DNA from: Bursaphelenchus xylophilus
Taxonomy: Eukaryota; Nematoda; Chromadorea; Rhabditida; Aphelenchoididae
Length of the DNA stretch: 64,000 nucleotides
NCBI GenBank assembly: GCA_904066235.2
Contig: CAJFCV020000004.1
Coordinates: 682,001 to 746,000 of the forward strand
Direction: 5' to 3'
Numbering within the stretch: the first letter of the stretch is position 1; each line of letters begins with the position of its first letter. Shown one piece after another: positions 8,708 to 20,600 of this stretch. Position numbers and translations under genes: made by a program. The notes beneath the pieces were generated by a model. That model was not told the DNA's origin and searched no databases. It worked only from the letters and a program-made list of their open reading frames with translations.

Positions 8708-9894
8708 GCCTGAACCAAGACAAATCAAGTTGGACTTGACGGAGGCGTCAATCGCCGTGGACACGATGTTCCAAAGCTTGAGTTTAATCAGTCCGGGAGC
8801 AGCGGATAGCTTGTCTGCGTATTTAACGGAGGTAGAGAGATACGAAACAGGTAGGCGGATTAATGAAGTTGACCATATATTTTTTTTTCAGAACCCCTAA
8901 ATCAGATGTTTGAGCGAATTCGATCAAAGGCGTCGCTCAACGGGCACATTGGAAACAGTATTCCCGTCATAGATCCAAACGAAGCAATTTTGGGTAGAGT
9001 TATGTCAAAGAAGAACTTTTTGGCTTCCAATCACACCCTGGACCAGTTGAGAGCTAAACTCGCGGGCTTGGTGAGTTTGAAATGTGTACAATGTTATGAT
9101 GAATATACGATTTTCAGCTAAAACGAAGTGTATTTCACAAAAATCCCCGACGATACACCAAGGAAATATCGAATTTGCGCTCCGTGATCAGGAAACTCAT
9201 CAAAAGAAGGAAGATTTGGAGAAACCACTTCGACCCAAATTGGGACGAAGTCACGAAGGAGGCATGGGAAAATGAACCAAGATCAATCCAAGAAATAGAG
9301 GATCACATCTTGGCTGAAACGATGGAAGAGCTGACACCCGGGGATGCGGCTTCGCTGGCGACATACGAGCTGATTTCAAGAAAGAAGCCTGCAGATCTGG
9401 CGGCGAGGTTGGTCCGAGCACTAGGCGAAGAAGACCTCAAGGAATTCGCGAAATGTGGACTGAAGAGAAAAGTGAAGGACATTTGGCGTCCTGAGTCCAA
9501 CAAAACGATGATTCAGGGAATACCAGAGGATGGCGACGAAACCAAAGACGCCGCAGAGGAAGAGGAGCGTTATCTTCACGAGGTGGAAGCCGCTTACGGA
9601 CCCGAGATCGGCCTACTTGTTCTGGACAATGATGTGGAGCAACCTGGACCTTCCCATGCTCCCCCCTCCCAACGAAGAGGTCGACCAAGACGTGTGGCTG
9701 CTTCACAGCAGCAAAATTCGCAGCGCGCACGCGCAACACGAGGACGTCCAAATCCACAATCTCAAGCACCCCGTCTTTTCGAGGAAGTTGAGACCCAGAA
9801 TGAAACGGATGATGTGGAATCGGTTGTGAGCTCGATGCGAAGTTCGCGAAGGGCGATCAACAGGCCCGGCAGATACTCGCCGGACCCGTATTAA
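8691..9894 (+). CDS. Probable 3' half of the split DUF7869 gene (C-terminal fragment)
   Basis: Three exons in consistent phase: 8691-8850, 8892-9070 and 9118-9894 (stop TAA). Their acceptors are TTTTGCAG, TTTTTTCAG and GATTTTCAG. No initiator or upstream exon exists on this strand before FoxQ2. The product starts FTAEPLPEPRQIKLDLTEAS, includes a basic stretch (RKLIKRRKIWRNHFDPNWDE), a helical middle and an acidic/basic tail with AT-hook-like RRGRPRR. The first exon opens in phase 0, exactly the phase in which the minus-strand DUF7869 exon 6180-6503 ends, and both are preceded or followed by the same duplicated intron. I infer that these exons were originally downstream of the DUF7869 exons and were separated by an inversion. 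The domain itself is not recognised. Confidence 0.6.
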
Positions 9895-10309
9895 TCATTT
9901 TAAATAGGCGGAGAGCGTTTTCCGCATACCATTAAGTAGGGAAAACATAGATTTTGAGCTATTAGCTATTCCAATTTTTCCTTTAATTTGTTACGTTTAT
10001 CGTTTGAATATGAATATTTTATTGTTTGCTATAAATCCATTGTTTATAATTATCGCGCTAGGTAGATGCATCTTGCGCATGGGTTACAAACCCCAATTAT
10101 CTGACCGAACAATTGTTCGATTTAAATTTCAGCCTTATTCAGGTGCAATTTTGTTAGCGGCCACATACAGCCTGACGTTCAAAATCACCCGGAATGGAGA
10201 ACACGGATAATGGTGAGCCTACAAAATTTTTTCAGAAAAAAATTTTTCTGAAAAAATTTTGTATGCCGTACTGTGTAAAAAAAATATGCCAATTGCCACT
10301 TGGCCTACC
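9895..10309. other. Non-coding sequence between DUF7869 fragment and hAT MITE
   Basis: Contains a perfect AT-rich hairpin near 10214-10262 (AAAATTTTTTCAG and its complement) and no gene. GGCCTACC, the target site of the adjacent hAT element, also occurs in the 7.6-7.7 kb region. Confidence 0.4.
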
Positions 10310-11025
10310 TAGAGGTGGCAATCGGGCCGCGGGCCGAAGGTGACCAGGCCGGCCCTGGGCTTTTTCAAACTTGCTTAAGCCCGGCCCGGCCCGGCCCAAT
10401 GAAAGCCCAGGCCGGCCCGGCCCGGCCCTGTTCGGCCCGCTAATACAAAAAGGTTCGATAAAAGTCTGTGCACTATCTACTGGAAGTTTTTACGCTTTCC
10501 AGAAGGTTTTTACGAGTGTATGAGTGAAATTAAAACGTCTAGTCGGATGACTGGAACAGCCGAACAGGAACCTAAAAGTAAGGCAAAAATTTGGATTGTG
10601 TCGAATTTTTTTATCCTATAGGAAGTAAGCTATATAAAGATATGGAGGTTATAAGGCTACATGCTTAATAAAAAAACTGTTTAAACACTTTCATCATCAC
10701 GGCCTCAGAGTACAGTCAAATTTTTCAGTCCATCATCAAAAAATTAGAAGATTTTTGCCTGACACTTGCATATTTGGGTGGGATTTTACATATACATAAA
10801 GAGCTTTAGCAGGTGGTAAAACAGTCAAAAAGTTCAAAAAGTTTTCATTTAATATCCACCCATCAACCTGCAAAGCATTTGTGCTTTATTTTGCTGGTTT
10901 AGTATTAATTTTTTTACTTATCCACCTTTCGGGCCGGGCCGGGCCGGCACTTTCGGGGCCGAAGCGGCCAGGCTGGCCCGGGGCTTTTTCAAATCTGCTC
11001 AGGCCCGGCCCGATTGCCACCTCTA
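10310..11025. mobile_element. hAT-type MITE, 716 bp
   Basis: Terminal inverted repeats begin TAGAGGTGGCAATCGGGCCG and end in the exact complement. An 8-bp target duplication GGCCTACC flanks both sides (10302-10309 and 11026-11033). The TIR start and 8-bp duplication are hAT hallmarks. The subterminal regions are very GC-rich (GGCCCGGCC clusters) and the core is AT-rich. No transposase is encoded. Confidence 0.93.
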
Positions 11026-11182
11026 GGCCTACCACGTCTCTGCATACTTGGTTCATAAATATGCGACGGAATTTTTTTGGCACCCCCCCCTGCCGCCAGA
11101 TATAAATCACCCTGCTTATATGATCATATTATATTAAATAAAAAATACTGTATTATATCACATATTATATATAAATATTATA

Positions 11183-11376
11183 CTAGTCCTTCCGTAAAGT
11201 CGTTGGAATGATTTCGGCGACGCGCACTGTGCAAGAAAACTCAGGGTGCGAGCGACAGCTCGAAAAAGCTTATTGCACAGTGCAAAAAGCCAAAAATTGC
11301 ACAGTGCAAAGTGAACTTTCGTTTTCGCGGAGTGCATGTCGCCGAAAACATTCCAGCGACTTTACGGAAGGACTAG
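11183..11376. mobile_element. TA-flanked MITE, family 'CTAGTCCTTCC', with internal palindromes
   Basis: 194 bp with long TIRs (CTAGTCCTTCCGTAAAGTCG and complement) and TA on both sides. The interior holds GCACTGTGC/GCACAGTGC units around AAAAAGCCAAAAA. Two more copies lie at 49304-49693. Confidence 0.88.
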
Positions 11377-11717
11377 TATATAATATGTTGCAAATATTAT
11401 ATTATATTGTATTATAACAAATTTACAAAATCAATATATATGTATATAAGAGAGAAGAAAGCTCGTTTCATGGATCGAAAAGCAGTGTTTTCCATCCCAA
11501 AATTAAATTCTCTACGCTAAAGTGCCACTGCGCGTTGTTTTACGGGGTTTTACGATTTCCTCGTTTGTTACGAATTCCCATAAAACGGATCGCGCACAAA
11601 AGGCATGCCTAAACTGTGGATTTCAGCGCGGATACACGGGTCTTTTTGCAACCTCCCGTCCTCACTGATGTGAAATCCTTGTGTTTTAGGTAAGCCAAAT
11701 TTGCAATAAAGAAATTT

Positions 11718-11877
11718 TCAGTTTGTCGGGAAAATAGTGAGGGCTCTGTCGCTGAGCCAGTCGCGCCGCTCAAATGAAAAGCAATTTAATTTTGTCGCGA
11801 CACAATTTTTTTAATTTTCTTGGCGGCGACGCGATTTTTGATGCGATAGAGTGGGCATTATTTTCCCGACAGACTGG
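11718..11877. mobile_element. TA-flanked MITE, family 'TCAGTCTGTCGGG'
   Basis: TIRs TCAGTTTGTCGGGAAAATA and complement enclose a core with TGTCGCGACA. Further copies are at 20267, 24671, 29306 and 62708, with truncated ends near 21958, 24023 and 29197. Confidence 0.8.
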
Positions 11878-12082
11878 CTTTTGTATTTTCATAAAACATT
11901 TTTTTGAGTGAAATAAAATCTGTAAAAATATTTATTATTATTTTTAATACAATTTTTAAACACTTTTCATTGCAATCAAACAACAAATGATAGTAACAGT
12001 AATCATCAAGGAGATCAAAACATATGGTGCTGCTGGAGTCGCTGCATTTTTTGATCTAAAAAAATATTTAGAACTTTTTTCA

Positions 12083-12915
12083 TTGCACTGTGCAAAAACT
12101 AATCGTTTAGTTCACTGTGCACTGTGCGGCAAAAATTTTTTTCTATTTGTTTGCACTGTGCAAAAAGAAAGTTTTTTCACCGCACAGTGCAGTTTGGGCG
12201 ACAAACAGGATCGTTTTTTTTGCACTGTGCCAACAAAAGGGATTTTCCTGTGTGTTGCACAGTGCAGTCAAAAAAATAATTTTTATCTTGCACAGTGCGC
12301 AATTTATTCCTCTGCACTGTGCGGCAAATTTTTTTTATTTGTCTGCACTGTGCGAAAGAAACCTTTTTCGCCGCACAGTGCAACTTGGGCGACAAAGACG
12401 GTCGTTTTTTTGCACTGTGCGAACGAACGTTTCTTTGCATAGTGCAGTCGAAAATAATTTTTCTCTTGCACAGTGCGCAATTTTGGGCCATATTCTGCGA
12501 GGAAAAGTTTTGTTTACCGCACGGTGCGGGAAGCAAATAAATAATTTTCATTGCACTGTGCAAGCAACTGAGCCTCCGAGGAAGCCTGCACCGTGCAATC
12601 AAAAAAATTTTCTTTTGCACAGTGCAGATTTCAAAATAATCGTTTCGCACTGTGCAGACAAAAAAGAGTTTTGTTTGTCTGCACTGTGCGAAAGAATCTT
12701 TTTTTCACCGCACAGTGCAGTTTGAGCGACAAAAAGGATCGTTTTTTTTGCACTGTGCCAACAAAAGGGATTTTCCGGTGTGTTGCACAGTGCAGATTTC
12801 AAAAAATTTCCGTTGCACTGTGCGGCCAAAAAACATTTATTTTTCGCACGGTGCGCCAAAAAAATTATTTTTCGCACCGTGCAAAGAATAAAACCTTATC
12901 TTCATCACTGTGCAG
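12083..12915. repeat. GCAC-N-GTGC palindrome array 1
   Basis: About two dozen palindromes at 25-45 bp spacing, with spacer words such as GGGCGACAAA. T- and A-centred copies alternate in pairs, and flanking residues vary between TTGCAC and CGCAC. It lies 3' of the hyaluronidase gene. Long ORFs here are by-products of the repeat. Confidence 0.95.
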
Positions 12916-13009
12916 TCGCCTCCAAAAATCATATAAATTAAAAATAACGTCAGCAGATAGAATTTTATTAACATAATAAAGCACAGCTGTGTTCGCAACA
13001 TTATTTTAG

Positions 13010-16000
13010 CTACCTAATTTGGTTTTGGCATTGTTCACCGGTAAAGCCTTCATCGCAGATACACGTAGGATTCTGAATCGTATGGCCGAGATGGCACTCG
13101 TCGGGGATTGTAATCTCTTTTGTTGAGCAGCGCCCGTTGTTATTGCAGTGGGACTCTCGACATCTGAAAAAAAAAAATTTTGGAGAAAATTTTTTTTTGC
13201 ATTTTTAATTTTTTTGGGGAAAAATTAAGAGCTGATAATGTGGAATCTGTTTTGAAAAAGTTATAATATAATTATATAATTTTTTGTCTAATTTTTTGAA
13301 AATTAAAAAATTTTTTTTTGCACTGTGCAAAAATTTGTGTTCAATTTTTTTACCGGTTGTAAAAATTTAATAAAATTTTTTTTTGCAATGCTGAAAATTC
13401 AGTATATTTTTCATAGAAATCAAAAAAAAAAAAAAAAAATTTTTTTTGATTGCACAGTGCAGTCAAAAAAAATTTTTTTGCACTGTGCAGAAATTTGCGT
13501 TAATTTTTTTACTAAGTGTAAAAATTTAATAAAAAAATTTTTTTGCAATGCTGAAAATTCAGTATAGAAATCAAAAAAAAAAAAAAAAAAAATTTTTGCA
13601 CTGTGCGAAAAGTACATTTCTTTTTATCTTGCAAATTAATGCAAGACAAAAACATACGCCCCCAAATTCTTCATACAAACCAAAAAAACTCACTTTTTCG
13701 CTTTCCTCTTCACTTCCGTCGCGAACGGTCCCAACTGGTTCTTGAGGTACTCTTCCAGCCCATTGCATCTCTGTTTCATCCGATAACTGCTGCTCCAAAT
13801 AATCACTGCCTCCACACCGAGCTCCATGGGATACTTGATTGAGGCGCACAAATCGTTCTTACTGTAGAAATCCGCATCCACCGAGTCGGAGGGCGAATAC
13901 TCGATTTTGATGTACGGAATGATCCGCAAATTTTTGTTGAACTTTGCCGCATAATTGTAGGTTTGTTTTAAGCGGGCATACGCGTGCTTCAGACGGCCTT
14001 CGGATGGATCGTCGCCGTAGAAGTAGATCGATGGATAGAGAGCGTCCGCGTTCTCGGGGATATAGGACAGTCTAAAAAAAATCTTTTTTTCTGTGCACCG
14101 TGCAATGATGCATTCAAAAAAATTTTAATCGCACTGTGCAAAAAAAATTTTTTTTTTCACAAATCCGCACTGTGCAATCAAAAATTTTTTTTTTGTTTTT
14201 GTAACGCACTGTGCAAAAAAATTTTTTTTTCACAAATCCGCACAGTGCAATCAAAAAAAATTTTTTTGCACTGTGCAATTTTCACAATTTTGTTTTTGTA
14301 ACGCACTGTGCAAAAAATATTGCCCTTTCCTGTCACCCGCACCGTGCAAGCAGACCATTTTTCTTGATTGCACCGTGCGAAATCAAAAAAACTTTTTTCG
14401 CACTGTGCGATTAAAAATGAAATTATTTATATTGCACAGTGCAAAAATCATTTTTATTGCAACGCACTGTGCAAACCTGTTTCTAATTTTTGGCTGGCAC
14501 AGTGCGAATCGAAGCAACCAACAGGAATTTGCACTGTGCGACAAAACAAAGAGATTGGATTGCACTGTGCAAAACATTGTTTGTCGCGGAAATTGCACTG
14601 TGCAGAATGTTTTTTGCCGCGGAAATTGCACCGTGCAAAACATTTTTCTAGTCGCTAAAACTGCACTGTGCAAAAAATTTTTTTTGTCGCTGAGCTTGCA
14701 CAGCGCAAAACACCTTTTTTGTCGCTGAATTTGCACCGTGCAAAACGCTTTTTTGTCGCTGGAAATGCACGGTGCAAAACGCTTTTTTTGTCACTGAAAT
14801 TGCACTGTGCAAAGATTTTCTTGTCGCTGAACTTGCACAGTGCAAAACAATTTTTTTGTCGCTGAAATTGCACTGTGCAAAACATTTTTTCGTCGCCGAA
14901 ATTGCACCGTGCAAAACACTTTTTTTTTGTCGCTGGAATTGCACAGTGCAAAAAACTTTTTTTGTCGCTGAAAATGCACCGTGCAAAACGCGTTTTTTGT
15001 CGCTGGAAATGCACTGTGCAAAACGTTTTTTCTAGTCGATAAAATTGCGCTGTGCAAAACATTTTTTTGCGCGCTGAACTTGCACAGTGCAAAACACTTT
15101 TTTTTCGCTGAAGTTGCACTGTGCAAAATGTTTTTTCTAGTCGCTGAAATTGCACTGTGCAAGAATGAATATTTTGTTTGCACAGTGCGGAGAATAAAGA
15201 AACAAAAAGAATCGAACGTACTGTGCATTGTAGTCATCATAGTAGGCCAGGCACTCCGACTGGTTGTAACCAGCCGAGTAATCGCACAATGGATACTCCC
15301 AGAATCCCCATTTTCCTTTGGGCCGCATTTTCTTGGCCAATTTTAGCGTTTCGACCATAAACTCTCTGAAAAATGTGTGAAATTTGAGTTTTCTGGATTC
15401 AAAATGCCATTTCACGGCAGGAAAAGCTGTTTGAAGCCATCTGAGGATGTCTGTATGTCTGCTATTTCCAAGACCATCGTATCCTGCTTACCTTGCGGCC
15501 GTATCGAACGTCTCCCTCGCCAGATGTTCCAATTCATGAGGGTTCATCTTCGCATGGTCACGTTCCAGCAACGTCCTCGAATAGCGTTGATAGATTCGTC
15601 GAGAACTCCAGTTTAGATCGTAGAGTGGACGCCACGCTTCGTAGTCGATTACTCCGTAGCCGTCAAAATTGGGGTCGGGAATCGCGCTCTCCAGATCTTT
15701 TGCCGCTTTTTCCAGGTGCGCCGAGAGATTTGCGGCCTGAAAATTTTGAAAAAAGCAGTCTTTATGTTGTCAAATACGAGGCTGAAAAGAATTGGGAAAT
15801 TTTGCAAAGTTTTGAGTCCCACAACGAAAACTTGAAAAATTTTGGCATTCTGCAACAAGCTTTAAATATGAAAAATTTTGAGTTTGAATAACATTGAAAC
15901 AGTTTGGCTGTGAAATCTTGTGTTTTTTGGATGAATTTGATCCCACCACGGAAACTTGAAAATTTTTGGCATTCTGCAACAAGTTGTAAAAATGTAAAAT

Positions 16001-18228
16001 TTCAAATATTGGTAGATCCTAAACACCCTTGAGAGCCAAATTTTAATGGTTTTGGAACTTTGGGTCACACCGCGAAATCCTGAAATTTTTTGGCATTCTG
16101 CAACAAGCTGTAAAAATATGAAATTTCAAGTATTGAAAGATCCTAAACCCATTTGAGCGCCAAATTTTATGGGTTTTGGAACTTTGGGTCCCACCGCGAA
16201 ATCCTGAATTTTTTTAGCATTCTGCAACAAGCCGTAAAAATATGAAATTTCAAGTATTGAAAGATCCTAAATCCCTTCGAGTGACAAATTTGATGAATTT
16301 TGGAACTTAGGGTTCCACCGCAAAGTCCTGAAATTCTTTTGGTATTCTGCAACAACTTTAAAAATGTAAAGTTCTGAATATTGAAGGATCCTAAACCTTT
16401 TTGAGAGCCAAATTTTATAGGTCTCGGAAATTTGGGTCCCACCGCGAAATCCTGAAATTTTTGGCATTCTGCAACAAGTCGTAAAAATATAAAATTTCAA
16501 GTATTGAAAGACCCTAAACCCATTTGAGAGTAAAATTTTATGGGTTTCGGCACTTTGGGTCCCACCGCGAAATCCTGAATTTTTTTTGGCATTCTGCAAC
16601 AAGTTGTAAAAAAGTAAAATTTCAAATATTAAAGGATCCTAAACCCCCTTGAGAGCCAAATTTTAATGGTTTTGGAACTTTGGGTCCCACCGCGAAATCC
16701 TGATTTTTTTGGCATTCTGCAACAAGCCGTAAAAATATGAAATTTCAAGTATTGAAAGATCCTAAACCCATTTGAGTGCCAAATTTTATGAGTTTGGGAC
16801 TGTGGGTCCCACCACGAAAATTTGAAAATTTTTGGCATTCTGCAACAACCTTTAAAAATGCACAGTTTTGAATATTGAAGGATCCTAAACCCATTTGAGT
16901 GCCAAATTTTATGAGTTTGGGACTTTGGGTCCCACCACAAAAATTTGAAAATTTTTGGCATTCTGCAACAAAATGCAAGGTCGGCGAGAAACAGAAATAC
17001 ACCAATCCATCAACATGAAAAAGTCTCCAAACTCACCTGAGGAACCCCTCCATTCACTGGAATACACTCCGGCTTCTTTTCGCCCACCTTCTGCTCCGAA
17101 GCACAAAAGGGGAACAGACCGAAAGTCTCATAAAGAAGAACAACTTTGTCTCCCCAAAAATTGTTGAATTGGTTGACAGTTACATTGTACTCACTCGGGT
17201 TGACATTTTTACATTGTTTACTGGGGATGTTCCAGATTACCTAGAACGAATTTTTGATTCAAAGTAGTTTCAAATTGCACTGTGCGAAGAGACCTTTTTT
17301 CAGACTGCACAGTGCAAAAAGAATTTTTCGAATTCATATTGCACAGTGCAGAAAAAATATCGTTTTCTTAGGATTGCACAATGCAAAAAAAAATCAAATT
17401 CAAATTGCACAGTGCAGAGAGTTCTTTTTCATTTTTTTCAGACTGCATGGTGCAGAAAAGATATTGTTTTTTTTGGATTGCACAGTGCAAAAAAATCAAA
17501 TTCAAATTGCACAGTGCAGAAATTTTTTTTTTCAGACTGCACGGTGCAGAAAAGATATTGTTTTTTTAGACTGCACAGTGCAAAAAATTCTTTTTTGGAT
17601 TGCACAGTGCAGAAAGTTTTTTTTTCAGACTGCACGGTGCAGAAAAAATTTGTCTTTTTTGGATTGCACAGTGCAAAAAAAAGTCGAATTCAAATTGCAC
17701 AGTGCAAAAAAATCTTATTCAAATTGCACAGTGCAGAGAGTTCTTTGTCAGACTGCACAGTGCAGAAAAAAATATTGTTTTTTTGGATTGCACAGTGCAA
17801 AAAAAGTCGAATTCAAATTGCACAGTGCAAAAAGTCGTTTTTTCAGACTGCACAGTGCAGAAAAATAATGTTTTTTTTAGACTGCACAGTGCAAAAAATT
17901 CTTTTTTAAATGGATTGCACAGTGCAAAAAAATCAAATTCAAATTGCACAGTGCAGAGAACTCTTTTTTAGGCTGTACGTCGCAGAAAAAAATATTGTTT
18001 TTTCAGACAGCACAGTGCAAAAAATTCTTTTTTTTTTGAGTGCACAGTGCAAAAAAAGTCGAATTCCAATTCCACAGTGCAGAAAAACTGTGTTTCTAAT
18101 ATTGCACAGTGCACAGCAAATTCAAATTCTCATTGCACAGTGCGAAGGCTAAAAACAAAAAAAAAATTTACCTCAAATCCCACTGCATAACAAATGCAAA
18201 GACATAGTAATACCACAACTCTGCTCAT
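13010..18228 (-). CDS. Hyaluronidase/chondroitin hydrolase (glycoside hydrolase family 56) with C-terminal EGF module
   Basis: Six exons: 18172-18228, 17037-17240, 15492-15736, 15222-15365, 13694-14071 and 13010-13163, about 394 residues with matching phases. It starts with a signal peptide (MSRVVVLLCLCICYAVGFE). VIWNIPSKQC and the FWGDKVVLLYETFGLFP and NGGVPQ segments are GH56 signatures. The catalytic motif is VIDYEAWRP (Asp118, Glu120; the family has D-x-E). Further family blocks are WGFWEYPLCDYSAGYN and AVIIWSSSYRM. The last exon is an EGF-like module with six cysteines ending CICDEGFTGEQCQNQIR. In C. elegans the homologous enzyme CHHY-1 acts on chondroitin, so substrate cannot be assigned from sequence. 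Introns 1, 4 and 5 consist largely of GCAC-N-GTGC arrays, and intron 2 is a 120-bp tandem repeat. AATAAA follows the stop on the minus strand. Confidence 0.94.
13318..13608. repeat. GCAC-N-GTGC palindrome array 2 (hyaluronidase intron 5)
   Basis: Five palindromes separated by long A/T tracts. Two copies of a larger unit (palindrome, then AAATTTGTG/CGTT, then TTGCAATGCTGAAAATTCAG) indicate tandem duplication. Confidence 0.9.
14092..15226. repeat. GCAC-N-GTGC palindrome array 3 (fills hyaluronidase intron 4)
   Basis: The array begins 20 bp from the acceptor and extends to the donor. From about 14560 the unit is a regular ~34-37 bp repeat, palindrome plus AAAACA(N)TTTTTTGTCGCTG. Most centres are T. 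The donor GTACGT overlaps a degenerate palindrome (TGCACAGTAC). Confidence 0.95.
15745..16985. repeat. ~120-bp tandem repeat filling hyaluronidase intron 2
   Basis: About ten units, each with TTGGCATTCTGCAACAAG, a run like ATTGAAAGATCCTAAACCC and GGGTCCCACCGCGAAA. Units differ by point changes. There is no GCAC-N-GTGC motif in it. ORFs here repeat VVAECQKF-like peptides and are not genes. Confidence 0.92.
17276..18145. repeat. GCAC-N-GTGC palindrome array 4 (hyaluronidase intron 1)
   Basis: About 25 palindromes, nearly all A-centred on the plus strand. Spacers carry AAATTCAAA and TTTTTTCAGAC. Confidence 0.95.
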
Positions 18229-18668
18229 CTCAAAACCTCAAATTCTCATCCATTCCACAGCTTATAAGTAATAACAGGATCTGAAAAAAAACTGCAAATA
18301 CTCAAAAATCAGACAAAAATTTTCAAAAGACTTGTGGGATCGTCACCTTTCGGGGACAATGGGATATTTGTAATCCGTATCAGCGATAATTTAGTCAAAC
18401 AAAAAAAGTCGCGTTAAGCAAACCCACTCCATGAATGGGCCCTTTTTTGTTGTATTTTATTGTTATTTATGCTCGCACTTCAAATTATTACGTTTGGGGA
18501 TAGGCTTTTAGCTTTTTTTCGAATAAAAATGGGATCATTGGAGGGGGGAGTGGTCCCGGAAAAGGGTCAAATTGAGACCAAAAATGGAGGTTTTTTTGGG
18601 TAATTACTTTTTTGGGAAAAATTTCATTTTTTTATTTTCAAATCGGAGTTGGACGATTGGGGAAAAGT
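18229..18668. other. Upstream region of the hyaluronidase gene
   Basis: Holds the presumed promoter. No clear TATA box is seen close to the ATG, and no gene is recognisable. Confidence 0.35.
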
Positions 18669-19313
18669 ACGATTGGGGAAACCGAAAAGTATTACTTTTT
18701 TTGATGCAAATGTCGAAGTTTGAATAATCGAGGATGCTCATTTGGAAAGTGACATTCATTTTTTTGCTTTTTTTCTTAAAACAGCTTTTTTGTAAGGGTC
18801 GAGCTAGCTGTGCGCATGAAACAGGATGTCACAGTAGAGCCATGAAACACTAACCATATGTTACCCTTACCGCGGGTACTAAATTTCAGAAAATTTTTTT
18901 TGATTATTGGCCTACTGCAGGTTTTCGAAGGTGCTGGTCTCGAAAATCATGTTAACTTTTTCCCCAGTACTAATTAGTACTATCTGATACTATGTAGCAC
19001 CAGCACCTTCGAAAACCCCTGAATCCAGTATTTTTGGAAAATTTTCAAAAAATTACTACTTCACAGTACTACTTAAGAAAAAAGTAACAACTAGAAAAAA
19101 TGAACATGATTTTCGAAATCAGCACCCTCGAAAACCCCTAAATCGAGTATTTATTTAAAAAAATCAAAAATTACTATTTTACAGTACTACTTAAGAAAAA
19201 AAGTAAGAATCAAAAAAAAAAAAATGAATGTCACTTTCGAAATGACCACTCTCGATTATTCTAACTTCGACATTTGCATCAAAAAAGTAATACTTTTCGG
19301 TTTCCCCAATCGT
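18669..19313. mobile_element. Long-TIR foldback element
   Basis: Arms of about 120 bp (ACGATTGGGGAAACCGAAAA through GCAAATGTCGAAGTT and on to GTGACATTCATTTTTT) occur inverted at the two ends. The core has a second inverted pair, GGTTTTCGAAGGTGCTGGT near 18920 and its complement near 19000. No coding capacity. Confidence 0.8.
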
Positions 19314-19394
19314 CCCAGTTCCTTTTCAAATGGGGCTGAGATTTTGATCAAACTTGACACAAATTTAGGCCAATTTTTTCTAAAAAATATGTGA

Positions 19395-20215
19395 AACTCT
19401 TGGCTCGCGCTTTGCTAAAACGACCGAGATTTTTAGGTCAAAATTTGGCAAAAAATGCAAAATTTTTTTGCGAATTTTTAGGCGAAAAGTTGTATGCTTA
19501 TTTCTACTGTAGAGTGTAATGTTTCTACCAAAAATGTTCAAAATTCAACAGTTCACTTTTCACCGTGCAACCGTGCCCTTGTTGAAAAAATGATTACAAT
19601 TCAGCCACGCCTGTAGCCTGAGGCAGCAGTGGCTTTATCAGGTTATCAAAAATAAGGGAAACGACAGGAAATGGGAGGCTAGATGATAAATATAAATCAG
19701 TCACCGAAAAGGTGCGCTACCATCGCCAATTAATACAGAATTATGATGTAATCTTATTTATTTTAGCGATAAAACTCCTGTAAAGTTAAAAAATAAACAA
19801 GCAATGGTAATATGTACTTGAGGTTGTAATACTTGTAAACCGAAGTTGGTCAATAAACAAGGGAAGGGTATTAAGTGCGACACACTTTTTTTTTTTTTTA
19901 ATTTTGCACACTTCTTGGACATAAAATACATATTATAAAACAGAATTCTTGAAGGGTTTAGCTCGCGCTTTGCAGGCACAGCCGAGATATTCAACGATCC
20001 TTGCGGCCGAGAGATCACACGCAGCGCGGAGAGCGGAGAGAAAAAACGGTTTTGGCCATATCTTTGCTAGCTTTGCGAGAAAAAAATAGATTTTTTTTGT
20101 GGAAACATTACCCTCAGCGGTAAAAATAGGGACATTACTTTTAGTCCCAAAAAAAAAAAAAAAAATGCCACGAATTTTTTCCAACTTTCAACCAAAAAAT
20201 CTCGGTCATTTCTGT
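19395..20215. repeat. Dispersed repeat, one direct and one inverted copy
   Basis: GGCTCGCGCTTTGC...CCGAGATTTTT near 19400-19540 recurs inverted at about 19860-20210. It is related to the MITE at 22618-23067 and, more weakly, to 27440-27725. Confidence 0.65.
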
Positions 20216-20266
20216 AAAAAAAACTAAAGCCGGGTTAAATGAGCAGCCGCTTTTGTACAGTTTTTA

Positions 20267-20419
20267 TTAGTCCGTCGGGAAAATAATGGCGTATTTTCGT
20301 ACCAAAATGTTTTGTCTTGTCGAAAAAACAGCCCAATCGCGCATCAAACCTCCAGCTTTGGCTAGCGACGATTGACGATTGCAAGGTGCTACGACGCCAT
20401 TATTTTCCCGACAGACTGA
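20267..20419. mobile_element. MITE, family 'TCAGTCTGTCGGG'
   Basis: Left end TTAGTCCGTCGGGAAAATAA, right end TTATTTTCCCGACAGACTGA, flanked by TA. Confidence 0.8.
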
Positions 20420-20600
20420 TAAATTTTTTTGGAGTTTTGAGCTTGAAAATACCAACTTTTATTATAATAGTAGAATAATAAAAGCTGGCTATAGGGAGCA
20501 TAGCCAAAGCCGGAGAAAAATTGCTAGCTCCTTACGACCAGACGTGGTCAGCGGATTTTTTTGGATTTTCGGCCCACGGCCCGGCCTCCCGCCCGTGCAG

